Assembly (NCBI RefSeq): GCF_025943985.1
Contig: NZ_JAPCWE010000004.1
Span: forward strand, 124,001 to 188,000
DNA: 64,000 nucleotides
Direction: 5' to 3'
DNA from: Anaerorudis cellulosivorans
GTDB lineage: Bacteria > Bacteroidota > Bacteroidia > Bacteroidales > Dysgonomonadaceae
Shown piece by piece: positions 8,255 to 17,050 of the stretch. The position numbers and the translations under genes are program-made. Each line of letters opens with the position of its first letter. Position 1 is the first letter of the stretch. The notes beneath the pieces were generated by a model. That model was not told the origin of the DNA. It made no database searches and saw only the letters and a list, made by a program, of their open reading frames with translations.

Positions 8255-9784
8255 ATGTGTAGATTCAAATTTTTATTTGCAGGTTTAGGGTTGAGCACTT
8301 TTCCCCTGTTGCCTGTCGAAGCGCAGCAAAAACCCAACATCGTGCTCATTTATGCCGACGATTTGGGATTCGGCGATTCGTCGTGTTACGGGGCAACGCG
8401 AGTGCATACGCCTCATGTGGACGCTTTGGCGCAAGACGGCATTCGTTTCGTGAATGCCCATTCGGCTGCTGCCACCAGCACGCCGTCGCGTTACGGGCTG
8501 TTTACGGGAGAATACCCCTGGCGGAGGAAAGGCACGGGTATAGCAGCCGGCGATGCAGCACTGATTATCCATCCGGAGCGTAACACCCTACCCAAGATGC
8601 TTCAGGAAGCGGGCTACACGACAGCAGCGGTGGGCAAATGGCACCTGGGATTGGGCAAGGAAACAGGGAAGCAGAATTGGAACGGTTTGATAACACCCGG
8701 ACCGCGTGAGATTGGTTTCGATTATTCCTACATCATGGCAGCCACAGCCGACCGTGTACCGTGCGTTTTTGTGGAAAATCAGCGAGTGGCCAATCTCGAT
8801 CCGCGAGATCCGATACAGGTGAGCTATACGAAAAACTTTCCCGGCGAACCCACCGGTAAGGACAATCCGGAGTTGCTGACGAAACTGAAACCCAGTCACG
8901 GTCACGACATGAGCATTGTGAACGGGATTTCGCGCATCGGATACATGAAAGGCTGCAAATCGGCCTTGTGGGAAGATGAACACATAGCCGACAGCGTTAC
9001 GGCTCATGCCGTACAGTTCATCGAAGAGAACAAAGGCAGGCCTTTTTTTCTGTATTTCGGGACGAACGATGTTCATGTTCCGCGTTATCCCCATCCGCGT
9101 TTTTGGGGGCAGACCGACATGGGACTTCGCGGCGATGCCATCGTGCAGTTCGACTGGTCGGTTGGCGAAATCGTCAAAGCCTTGGAAAGGGCAGGGATTC
9201 GCGACAATACGCTGATCATCGTCACGAGCGACAACGGTCCGGTTGTAGACGACGGTTATGCCGATCAGGCGGTAGAAAAGCTGAAGAATCACAAGCCGTG
9301 GGGGCCGTTTCGCGGAGGGAAATACAGTGCTTACGAGGCCGGCACGCGTGTCCCGTTCATCGTGAATTGGCAGGGGAAGACAAGAGCGAAGGAATCGTCG
9401 GCACTTGTTTCCCAGATCGATATGCCGGCGACATTGGCACGATTGGCAGGCGTGGATATTACCGTGAAGGAAGTTGGGGACAGCCGGGATCAGCTCGATG
9501 CCTGGTTGGGGCATGACGAAAAGGGACGCGATTACGTTATCGGTGCGGCAAGCACGTTGACCGTGCTCACCCGGCACTGGAAATACATAGAGCCCCAGGA
9601 TGGCTCCTCTTACAATCCTTTCACCAACACCGAGTTGGGGAACGATCCGCAGGATCAGCTTTACGATATAGTGCACGACCGGGGCGAATACGACAATGTT
9701 GCTGCCGGCAATCCGTTGGTTGTGCGTTTCATGAAGGAGATTCTCCGGGAAGAGAAAGCCAAGGGAATCGGTATGGAATTGTGA
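8255..9784 (+). CDS. Arylsulfatase A-like serine-type sulfatase
   Basis: Exported type I sulfatase that would hydrolyse sulfate esters on a glycan. The signal peptide is MCRFKFLFAGLGLSTFPLLPVEAQ. Then come KPNIVLIYADDLGFGDSSCYG with the metal-binding DD, and ATSTPSRYGLFTGEYPWR with the active-site motif S-T-P-S-R (Ser75). A Ser there means it must be converted to formylglycine by an anaerobic sulfatase-maturating enzyme (anSME). Further conserved features are VGKWHLGLGK, SDNGPV and GGKYSAYEAGTRVPFIV. The length of 509 residues is full. Codon use and base composition are clearly more GC-rich than in the genes on either side, which, together with the repeat just upstream, suggests a separate origin. 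The long antisense frame over this gene is a composition artefact. Confidence 0.93.
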   Translation: MCRFKFLFAGLGLSTFPLLPVEAQQKPNIVLIYADDLGFGDSSCYGATRVHTPHVDALAQDGIRFVNAHSAAATSTPSRYGLFTGEYPWRRKGTGIAAGDAALIIHPERNTLPKMLQEAGYTTAAVGKWHLGLGKETGKQNWNGLITPGPREIGFDYSYIMAATADRVPCVFVENQRVANLDPRDPIQVSYTKNFPGEPTGKDNPELLTKLKPSHGHDMSIVNGISRIGYMKGCKSALWEDEHIADSVTAHAVQFIEENKGRPFFLYFGTNDVHVPRYPHPRFWGQTDMGLRGDAIVQFDWSVGEIVKALERAGIRDNTLIIVTSDNGPVVDDGYADQAVEKLKNHKPWGPFRGGKYSAYEAGTRVPFIVNWQGKTRAKESSALVSQIDMPATLARLAGVDITVKEVGDSRDQLDAWLGHDEKGRDYVIGAASTLTVLTRHWKYIEPQDGSSYNPFTNTELGNDPQDQLYDIVHDRGEYDNVAAGNPLVVRFMKEILREEKAKGIGMEL

Positions 9785-10042
9785 TCGATGGGTATTTTTC
9801 ATAAATTTCACGCAAACGAGCAAATTAGGGAAAGCTTGGAGGGGGAAAAAATGATAGACCCCGGTTTTGGAGAATACCCTTTATTTTAAAGGGATATTTC
9901 GAGAGAATCGGGAGTTATGGAATAGGGTTGGCAGGGTAGGACATGAGTTTAAAGAATAAACAAAAAAAATAGACGCGAAGAGCATTTCAAACAGGTTGAC
10001 AAACAGTTTTTTTAGAATATTTAGCAAATAGGAATATGCCCG

Positions 10043-10073
10043 ATTGGGAAATTTCCAATACCTTAGCAAGGTA
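10043..10073. promoter_or_regulatory. Two adjacent palindromes upstream of the GH31-GH2-sulfatase operon
   Basis: Within the 358-bp gap 9785-10142 two inverted repeats lie side by side: ATTGG-G-AAATTTCCAAT (10043-10059) and TACCTT-AGC-AAGGTA (10059-10073), 70-100 bp before the GH31 start codon. Their position and symmetry fit operator sites or an RNA leader fold. A further small palindrome (CCCTTTA-TTT-TAAAGGG, 9877-9893) follows the upstream sulfatase gene and could be its weak terminator. Nothing else was recognised in the gap. Confidence 0.35.
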
Positions 10074-10142
10074 ATGCATTGCGACAAGAGTTGTTAAAAT
10101 TCCCGAAGAAATAAATTAATGGGGACAGGTTCCCCGATTTTA

Positions 10143-12968
10143 ATGAAACGACTTTTATTTTTTGTATTGATAGCGGTGGTTGGATGGTCATGTTCCGGTA
10201 GGGGATGGACTTCCGACGAAGATGCCTTAATCGTTTATCCACGTGAGGGCAAAGCTAAAGCTGTGAAGATAGAGCCTTTTGATGACGATATCATCAGCGT
10301 TTCGGCAACTCCCGACAAATTCGATGATGAGCCGAGTCTTGTAGTGTTGCCTAAAACAAAGAAAGTGCCCTTTACAGTCGCAGAAAAAGGAGAATTCTTG
10401 TTATTAACCACTTCGAGATTACAGGTGGAGATATCAAGAACCTCAGGAACGGTGCGTTTTTTGGATTTGAGCGGGAACGCGATTCTTCAGGAACAAGCCG
10501 GGGGAAGAACGTTTAAGGCTATGCAGGTTGACGGCGTTAAAGGTTACGAATTGCGGCAGATTTTCGAATCTTCGGACGATGAGGCCATTTATGGTTTGGG
10601 TCAGCATCAAGCCCACGAAATGAATTATAAGGGCAAAAATGAGGAGCTTTTCCAGTATAATACCAAAGTTTCCATTCCTTTCATTGTTTCTACCAAGAAC
10701 TATGGATTACTGTGGGATAATTATTCCTTGACGCGTTATGGCGATCCACGTCCTTATGGACAGATAAACCAATTTAAACTTTACGATACCGATGGCAAGG
10801 AGGGCCGACTGACGGCTACTTACATCGATAATGTCGCAACCAATCATGTGTTTATCGTGCGAAACGAAAGCACGATCGATTATGAAAATCTGGAGACGGT
10901 TAAAAATTTTCCTGATGGGATGGATTTCAATAATGCCAAAATTACCTGGGAGGGTGATATTGAACCGCTCGAAGATGGTGTTTATCGTTTTCTTCTTTAT
11001 TATGCCGGTTATACGAAAATTTGGATCGATGATGAGTTGAAGGCCGATCGCTGGCGGACGGCATGGAATCCTTCGGTAGCCAAATTTCAGGTCGATATGC
11101 AAACCGGTAAAAAATACCATCTCAAGTTGGAGTGGATTCCCGACGGAGGCGTGTCTTATATCGGACTGAAAGCGCTTTCGCCTGTCGATCCTGAAATGCA
11201 GAAAAACATCTCTTTTTATTCCGAAATGGGTAACCGGATCGATTATTATTTTATGACGGGCGACAATATGGATGGTGTGATAGCCAATTACCGTGAGCTT
11301 ACGGGAAAAGCGCAAGTCATGCCGAAATGGGCTATGGGTTTCTGGCAGAGCCGGGAGCGATATAAAACACAGGATGAACTGCTTGGCACATTAAACGAAT
11401 TCAGAAAACGCCGCATCCCTATCGATAATATCGTTCAAGACTGGTTTTACTGGAAAGCAGATCAATGGGGAAGTCATGAGTTCGATCCGGAGCGTTTTCC
11501 CGATCCAAAAGGTATGGTTGATAAGGTGCACGAACAACATGCGCACATTATGATTTCGGTGTGGCCTAAATTTTATCTCGGAACCGAACATTTTGATGAG
11601 TTCGACCGAAACGGTTGGATGTACCGAAAGGCCATAGAGGACAGCATTCGCGACTGGGTATATCCGGGATACATAGGATCTTTTTACGATGCATATGCTC
11701 CGGCCGCACGGCAATTGTTCTGGCAGCAGATTCATGAGCACCTCTATCCTCTGGGCATGGATGCTTGGTGGCTTGATGCTACCGAACCCGATATTCTTTC
11801 CAATGCAAGTGTCGACTATCGGAAAGCTTTAATGAGCCCCACCTTTTATGGTCCTTCCACAGCATATTTCAATGCTTATGCACTGATGAATGCCCAAGGG
11901 GTTTATGAGGGGCAACGGCGTGATGGAAAAGGAGAACGGGTGTTTATTCTTACCCGTTCGGGTTTTGCTGGAATGCAACGTTACGGAACGGCTACATGGA
12001 GCGGCGATATAGGGACAGTTTGGGAAGACATGAAAGCGCAGATTCCTGCCGGGATTAACTTTTCTATGTCGGGATTACCCTATTGGACAATGGATATTGG
12101 TGGGTTTTGCGTGGAAAAACGGTATGAAAATGCAAAGGAAGGGAGTGAAGATTTGAACGAGTGGAGAGAACTTAATACACGCTGGTATCAGTTTGGTGCA
12201 TTTGCTCCTCTTTTCCGCGTGCATGGGCAATACCCCTATCGAGAAATTTTTCATATTGCATCCGAAAATCATCCTGCTTACCGATCGATGTTGTATTACA
12301 ATAAATTGCGCTACCGTTTAATGCCGTATATGTATAGTTTATGCGGGGCGGTTTATCATCATGATTATACCATGATGCGTGGGTTGGCTATGGATTTTAC
12401 ATCGGATACTGAAGTATATGGTATCGACGATCAGTATATGTTTGGACCCGCTTTCATGGTTTGTCCGGTTTACGAATATAAAGCCCGCAATCGCGATGTC
12501 TATTTCCCTGAAAATAAAGGGTGGTACAATTTTTACACAGGTCAACATCAGGAAGGCGGCATAAAGAAAAGGGTCGATGCACCTTATGAGCAGATGCCGT
12601 TGTTTGTTCCCGAAGGTGCTATTATTCCTGTCGGGCCCGAATTGCAGTATGCCAACGAAAAGAAGCCGGACCCGATCGATTTGTACGTTTATATGGGAGC
12701 TGATGGGAGTTTCGAGCTTTATGAGGATGAAAATGTAAATTATAACTATGAAAAGGGTAGATTCGCCATCATCCCGTTTACCTATAATGAAAAAGAGAAG
12801 AAACTGGTGATTGGGGATCGTGAAGGAGAGTTTGACGGAATGTTGGAATCCCGAAAATTTAATGTCATATTTGTATCGAAAAACAATCCTGTCGGTTTCA
12901 AGCCGGATATGGCAAAGGGCATCTTGGTTGAATATGATGGTACACGCATTGATGTGCCGGCAAATTAA
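10143..12968 (+). CDS. GH31 alpha-xylosidase-like lipoprotein with inserted PA14 domain
   Basis: Retaining alpha-glycosidase of family GH31, best matched to alpha-xylosidases. I start at ATG 10143 because it opens a lipoprotein signal (MKRLLFFVLIAVVGWSC, lipobox VGWSC). The earlier ATG at 10119 lies in a GGGGA/TCCCC hairpin and would spoil the signal. Order of parts: N-terminal beta-sandwich to about residue 215, a PA14 domain inserted at about 220-345 (ITWEGDIEPLEDGVYRF, IWIDDELKADRW), then the barrel. The nucleophile is Asp near 545 in WWLDATEPDI and the acid/base Asp near 622 in TATWSGDIGTVW. C-terminal beta domains follow. PA14 insertions of this kind are known in xyloglucan-active GH31 enzymes. 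The GH2 gene starts 42 bp downstream. Alpha-glucosidase activity remains possible. Confidence 0.88.
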   Translation: MKRLLFFVLIAVVGWSCSGRGWTSDEDALIVYPREGKAKAVKIEPFDDDIISVSATPDKFDDEPSLVVLPKTKKVPFTVAEKGEFLLLTTSRLQVEISRTSGTVRFLDLSGNAILQEQAGGRTFKAMQVDGVKGYELRQIFESSDDEAIYGLGQHQAHEMNYKGKNEELFQYNTKVSIPFIVSTKNYGLLWDNYSLTRYGDPRPYGQINQFKLYDTDGKEGRLTATYIDNVATNHVFIVRNESTIDYENLETVKNFPDGMDFNNAKITWEGDIEPLEDGVYRFLLYYAGYTKIWIDDELKADRWRTAWNPSVAKFQVDMQTGKKYHLKLEWIPDGGVSYIGLKALSPVDPEMQKNISFYSEMGNRIDYYFMTGDNMDGVIANYRELTGKAQVMPKWAMGFWQSRERYKTQDELLGTLNEFRKRRIPIDNIVQDWFYWKADQWGSHEFDPERFPDPKGMVDKVHEQHAHIMISVWPKFYLGTEHFDEFDRNGWMYRKAIEDSIRDWVYPGYIGSFYDAYAPAARQLFWQQIHEHLYPLGMDAWWLDATEPDILSNASVDYRKALMSPTFYGPSTAYFNAYALMNAQGVYEGQRRDGKGERVFILTRSGFAGMQRYGTATWSGDIGTVWEDMKAQIPAGINFSMSGLPYWTMDIGGFCVEKRYENAKEGSEDLNEWRELNTRWYQFGAFAPLFRVHGQYPYREIFHIASENHPAYRSMLYYNKLRYRLMPYMYSLCGAVYHHDYTMMRGLAMDFTSDTEVYGIDDQYMFGPAFMVCPVYEYKARNRDVYFPENKGWYNFYTGQHQEGGIKKRVDAPYEQMPLFVPEGAIIPVGPELQYANEKKPDPIDLYVYMGADGSFELYEDENVNYNYEKGRFAIIPFTYNEKEKKLVIGDREGEFDGMLESRKFNVIFVSKNNPVGFKPDMAKGILVEYDGTRIDVPAN

Positions 12969-13010
12969 TTTCGTATGTTTAAAAATTTTCATTGTTTAAA
13001 AATCAGTCCT

Positions 13011-15428
13011 ATGAAAAGATCCGTATGGTATATTTTGGCTGTCGTAAGCATTCTTTTCGGATGCGATCGCCGCTCGTCTTCGCCTCGCGAAGTACAAAAG
13101 TTTACGAGTGATTGGCGTTTTCGGTTGGGCGATAGTGTCGTTTTTTCTTCAGCTGCCTTTGATGATGGCGATTGGCGAACGTTGAATCTGCCTCACGATT
13201 GGAGCATCGAAGGCGCGTTCAGTCCCGATCACCCTGCCGGAGTTGGCGGCGGAGCTTTGCCCGGCGGTATCGGATGGTATCGCAAAACTTTCAAGGTATT
13301 GCCTGCCGATTCGGGGAAGTGTTTTTACATCGATTTCGATGGGGCATATATGAACTCCGAAGTCTGGATCAATGACCATTATCTGGGCAAACGTCCGAAT
13401 GGTTATATCGGGTTTCGATACGACTTAACGCCTTATCTCCATTTTGATGATCGGGAAAATGTGATTGCCGTAAGGGTCGATAATAGTGCTCAACCCAATT
13501 CCCGCTGGTATTCGGGGTCGGGAATCTATCGGAACGTATGGCTTACGAAAGTCAATCCGGTTCATGTCGATCATTGGGGTACTTTTGTAATTTCTGAAGT
13601 CGGGGAAGATCATGCCAAGGTAAGCATTGAAAACACAATTCGCAACAGTAGTGAAACGGATGTCGATTTTCATGTTGAAGTAGAGTTGCTGGATCGGCAT
13701 AACAAAAAAATAGGTGATGTCGGAAGCGAAGAAATGACGGTAAAAGCCGGACAGATCACAAAGGTAACGTTGCAGTCGAATGTGCCTAATCCTGATTTGT
13801 GGTCGCCACAAGATCCTGCTCTCTATAAAGCCGTAACCAAAGTTTTTGAAGGAAAAGAGTTGGCGGACCGCTATGAAACGGTTTTCGGCATCCGTTCGTT
13901 CCATTTTAGTAGCGACAAAGGTTTCTTTTTAAATGGACAACCGCTTAAGATTAATGGCGTGTGTATGCATCACGATTTAGGAGCCTTAGGGGCGGCGGTT
14001 AATTATCGTGCCATAGAGCGTCAGATGGAAATCATGAAGGGAATGGGGGTCAATGCTATCCGCACCTCGCATAATCCGCCAGCGCCAGAGCTTTTGCAGA
14101 TTTGCGACCGGATGGGATTGATTGTCATGGATGAGGCTTTCGATATGTGGGCAAAAAAGAAAACGGCTTACGATTATTCGCTTTATTGGGACGAGTGGCA
14201 TCGTCGGGACTTGCAAGATCAGATTTTGCGCGACCGTAATCATCCGAGTGTGATGATTTGGAGTATTGGCAATGAGATCCCCGAACAGTGGGACACAACA
14301 GGCGTAGCCATTGCTCACGAATTGGTTTCAATTGTTCATGAGCTTGATACGACGAGACCCATTACCACGGGTAATAACGAGCCTTATCCTCATAATTATA
14401 TCATCCAATCCGGTGCTCTCGATCTCATCGGATTCAATTATCATCATCAGGATTGGCCGAATTTTCCGGAAACATTTCCCGGAGAGAAATTCATCGCAAC
14501 CGAAACTGTTTCGGCCCTTGCAACTCGTGGACATTACGACATGCCTTCCGATAGTGTAAGGGTATGGCCTACACGTTGGGATATTCCCTTTCACGAAGGC
14601 AATCCTGACAATACCTGTTCGGCTTACGATAATTGCAGAGCACCTTGGGGGTCGACCCATGCCGAAAGTTGGAAGCTGATCAAGAAGTATGATTTTCTTT
14701 CGGGTATGTTTATTTGGACGGGCTTCGATTATCTGGGCGAACCCACACCGTATCAGTGGCCTTCGCGCAGTTCTTACTTCGGGATAGTCGATTTGGCAGG
14801 TTTTCCAAAAGATAGTTATTACATGTATCAAAGCGAATGGACCAACGATACGGTTTTGCATATTTTTCCGCATTGGAATTGGAAAGAAGGTGATTTGGTA
14901 GATGTTTGGGCTTATTACAATCATGCCGATGAGGTGAAATTGTTTTTGAACGGACAGTCGCTTGGCAGCAAAAGCAAACAGGGAGATGATTTGCATGTGA
15001 TGTGGCGGATACCGTTTGAACCCGGCATATTACGTGCCGAGTCGAGAAAAGATGGGGAATTGGTGGCTGTAAAAGAGATTAAGACGGCAGGTGAACCTGC
15101 CAAGTTGAATGCTTATGCCGATAGGCAGATTATTTATGCAGGAGGAGAGGATTTATCTTTTATTACCGTTGATATAACCGATAAAGACGGAAATGTGGTT
15201 CCCTATGCAGATAATCGGATAAAAATAGCCATACAGGGCGATGCCTCCATAGCCGGAGTCGATAATGGATGTCAAACAAGTCATCATTCTTTTCAATCCG
15301 ATGAAATTGATGCTTTCAACGGCAAGAGTCTTGTCATTGTTCGTTCCGGAAAAACCAAAGGGAAGGTGAAGGTGATGTTGCAATCTGATCATCTTCCGGA
15401 ATCAATGGTGGAGTTAGAAGTCAAGTAA
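13011..15428 (+). CDS. GH2 beta-galactosidase-like lipoprotein
   Basis: Exo-acting retaining glycosidase of family GH2, most likely a beta-galactosidase. The ATG at 13011 gives a lipoprotein signal (MKRSVWYILAVVSILFGC). Domains: GH2 jelly-roll (about residues 28-180; NLPHDWSIEG, GGIGWYRKTF), Ig-like domain (about 185-295), TIM-barrel (about 297-600), then two C-terminal beta domains of the DUF4982/GH2_C5 kind (VKLFLNGQSLG...). The acid/base is Glu422 in IWSIGNEIP and the nucleophile is Glu498 in FIATETV. The length of 805 residues is normal for the Bacteroidales exo-GH2 type. It sits between a GH31 and a sulfatase gene in one operon (42 bp and 9 bp spacing), pointing to trimming of a galactose-bearing, partly sulfated side chain. 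Beta-glucuronidase or mannosidase activity is less likely. Confidence 0.92.
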   Translation: MKRSVWYILAVVSILFGCDRRSSSPREVQKFTSDWRFRLGDSVVFSSAAFDDGDWRTLNLPHDWSIEGAFSPDHPAGVGGGALPGGIGWYRKTFKVLPADSGKCFYIDFDGAYMNSEVWINDHYLGKRPNGYIGFRYDLTPYLHFDDRENVIAVRVDNSAQPNSRWYSGSGIYRNVWLTKVNPVHVDHWGTFVISEVGEDHAKVSIENTIRNSSETDVDFHVEVELLDRHNKKIGDVGSEEMTVKAGQITKVTLQSNVPNPDLWSPQDPALYKAVTKVFEGKELADRYETVFGIRSFHFSSDKGFFLNGQPLKINGVCMHHDLGALGAAVNYRAIERQMEIMKGMGVNAIRTSHNPPAPELLQICDRMGLIVMDEAFDMWAKKKTAYDYSLYWDEWHRRDLQDQILRDRNHPSVMIWSIGNEIPEQWDTTGVAIAHELVSIVHELDTTRPITTGNNEPYPHNYIIQSGALDLIGFNYHHQDWPNFPETFPGEKFIATETVSALATRGHYDMPSDSVRVWPTRWDIPFHEGNPDNTCSAYDNCRAPWGSTHAESWKLIKKYDFLSGMFIWTGFDYLGEPTPYQWPSRSSYFGIVDLAGFPKDSYYMYQSEWTNDTVLHIFPHWNWKEGDLVDVWAYYNHADEVKLFLNGQSLGSKSKQGDDLHVMWRIPFEPGILRAESRKDGELVAVKEIKTAGEPAKLNAYADRQIIYAGGEDLSFITVDITDKDGNVVPYADNRIKIAIQGDASIAGVDNGCQTSHHSFQSDEIDAFNGKSLVIVRSGKTKGKVKVMLQSDHLPESMVELEVK

Positions 15429-15437
15429 GATAAATAT

Positions 15438-17003
15438 ATGGAAACAATCGGATTAAAGCTGTTTTATCCTTTTTTGGGCATGGCTGCATTATCTTCCTGC
15501 GGGAGCAGCAAAAAGGTGGAGCATTCTCACCCTTACAACATTGTGTTTATCATGAGCGACGATCATACGCGTCAAATGATGAGCTGTTACGATAAGCGTC
15601 ATATCGAGACGCCCAATTTGGATAGGATAGCCGAAGGAGGGGTAATTTTTACGAATGCCTTTGTTGCCAATTCGATTTCGGGTCCGAGCCGAGCCTGTCT
15701 TTTGACAGGTAAGCACAGCCATAAGAACGGGAAATTGGATAATCGTACGGCTTTTGACGGGAGTCAGCAAACCGTTCAGGAGTTGTTGCAGCAAGCAGGT
15801 TATCAAACGGCAATGATCGGGAAATGGCATCTGGATGGGGAGCCGAAGCATTTCGACCATTGGGAAATTTTGCCCGGTCAGGGAGATTATTACAATCCGG
15901 ATTTTCTCACGGCAGAGGGTCGGAAACGCTACGAAGGATATGTAACCGACATCATTACCGATCTGAGTTTGGATTGGCTGGAGAAGGAGCGCGACAAGGA
16001 TAAGCCGTTTTGCCTTTTCATTCACCATAAAGCTATCCACCGCAACTGGATGTCGGATACCACTCACCTGGATGCATACGAAGACAAAACGTTTGAACTT
16101 CCTTCCAATTTTTTCGACGACTATGCGGGTCGTATAGCTGCATCGCAACAGGAAATGAGCATTGCAAAGGATATGGATATGGTTTACGATCTTAAAATGA
16201 TGCGCGACAGTGTGCAAACGCGATTGTCGAAAACGTATAGCGACAATGTTTACGGTAGGATGAACGAAGCCCAGCGTGCGGCTTGGGACAAGCATTATCA
16301 GCCCATTATCGATTCTTTTTATGCCTCACCTTTGGAAGGGAAAGAGTTGGCGGAATGGAAATACCAACGTTACATGTGCGATTATGCCAAAGTGGTGAAG
16401 TCGCTGGATGAAAATGTGGGTGAGGTACTGGATTATTTGAAAAAGAACGGAATGATGGAAAATACGATTGTTTTTTATACATCGGACCAGGGATTTTATA
16501 TGGGCGAGCACGGATGGTTTGACAAGCGATTCATGTATGAAGAATCTTTCAGCACGCCGTTGGTGATTCATTTGCCGGCTTCATTAAAAAAACGGGGACG
16601 CATTGATGCTTTGGTGCAAAACATCGATTTTGCGCCTACCATGCTCGACCTGGCCGGCTGCGCAATTCCCCAAGACATTCAGGGCGTCTCGCTGTTGCCT
16701 TTGCTTGAAAAGGAAGGGAAGCCGCGTAATTGGCGCGAATCGCTCTATTATCATTATTACGAATATCCCGGCGAACATGCCGTGAAACGTCATTACGGTG
16801 TCAGGACGGCAAGATATAAACTGATCCATTTCTATAACGATATCGATTCCTGGGAATTGTATGATTTGCAGAACGATCCGACTGAGATGCATAATCTTTA
16901 CGGAAAGGAAGGCTACGAGAAAATCACGAAAGAATTGAAATCCGAATTGAAGCGTTTGCAGCAGCAATACGATGATCCCATTTTGGAGCAGTATCCCTTA
17001 TGA
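15438..17003 (+). CDS. Serine-type sulfatase lipoprotein
   Basis: Type I sulfatase, third gene of the GH31-GH2-sulfatase operon (9 bp after GH2). The lipoprotein signal is METIGLKLFYPFLGMAALSSC. Conserved blocks: YNIVFIMSDDHTRQMMS (metal-binding DD), ANSISGPSRACLLTGKHSHKNG with the formylglycine site S-G-P-S-R (Ser81), MIGKWHLDGEP, TSDQGFYMGEHGWFDKRFMYEESF with Asp-Gln and a Lys in the active site, and a C-terminal subdomain with RTARYKLIHFYND. The QGFYMGEHGWFDKRFMYEE block is typical of the heparan/iduronate-2-sulfatase-like branch (S1_11, S1_9 or related), so an N-acetylglucosamine 6-sulfate or similar substrate is conceivable; this is inference. It needs an anSME, none of which is encoded in the window. 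The 47-bp gap to the convergent dnaX has no clear terminator. Confidence 0.93.
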   Translation: METIGLKLFYPFLGMAALSSCGSSKKVEHSHPYNIVFIMSDDHTRQMMSCYDKRHIETPNLDRIAEGGVIFTNAFVANSISGPSRACLLTGKHSHKNGKLDNRTAFDGSQQTVQELLQQAGYQTAMIGKWHLDGEPKHFDHWEILPGQGDYYNPDFLTAEGRKRYEGYVTDIITDLSLDWLEKERDKDKPFCLFIHHKAIHRNWMSDTTHLDAYEDKTFELPSNFFDDYAGRIAASQQEMSIAKDMDMVYDLKMMRDSVQTRLSKTYSDNVYGRMNEAQRAAWDKHYQPIIDSFYASPLEGKELAEWKYQRYMCDYAKVVKSLDENVGEVLDYLKKNGMMENTIVFYTSDQGFYMGEHGWFDKRFMYEESFSTPLVIHLPASLKKRGRIDALVQNIDFAPTMLDLAGCAIPQDIQGVSLLPLLEKEGKPRNWRESLYYHYYEYPGEHAVKRHYGVRTARYKLIHFYNDIDSWELYDLQNDPTEMHNLYGKEGYEKITKELKSELKRLQQQYDDPILEQYPL

Positions 17004-17050
17004 AAAACTATTCCTGTGAAATGGGAGAAGATAACCGGTGTTTTTTGTTT

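Noticed and set aside
8588-9823. 411-codon open frame antisense to the sulfatase gene
   Set aside because: It lies opposite a complete sulfatase with all motifs. It has no recognisable domain and is explained by the high GC and codon structure of the sense gene.
9881-10087. 68-codon minus-strand frame in the gap before GH31
   Set aside because: AT-rich, no motif, contains the palindromes described as possible regulatory sites.
14328-14996. 222-codon frame antisense to the GH2 gene, and similar antisense frames at 10707-11315, 12339-12992, 15489-16295 and 13425-13904
   Set aside because: All are mirror frames of well-supported glycosidase or sulfatase genes, with no signal peptide, motif or spacing of their own.
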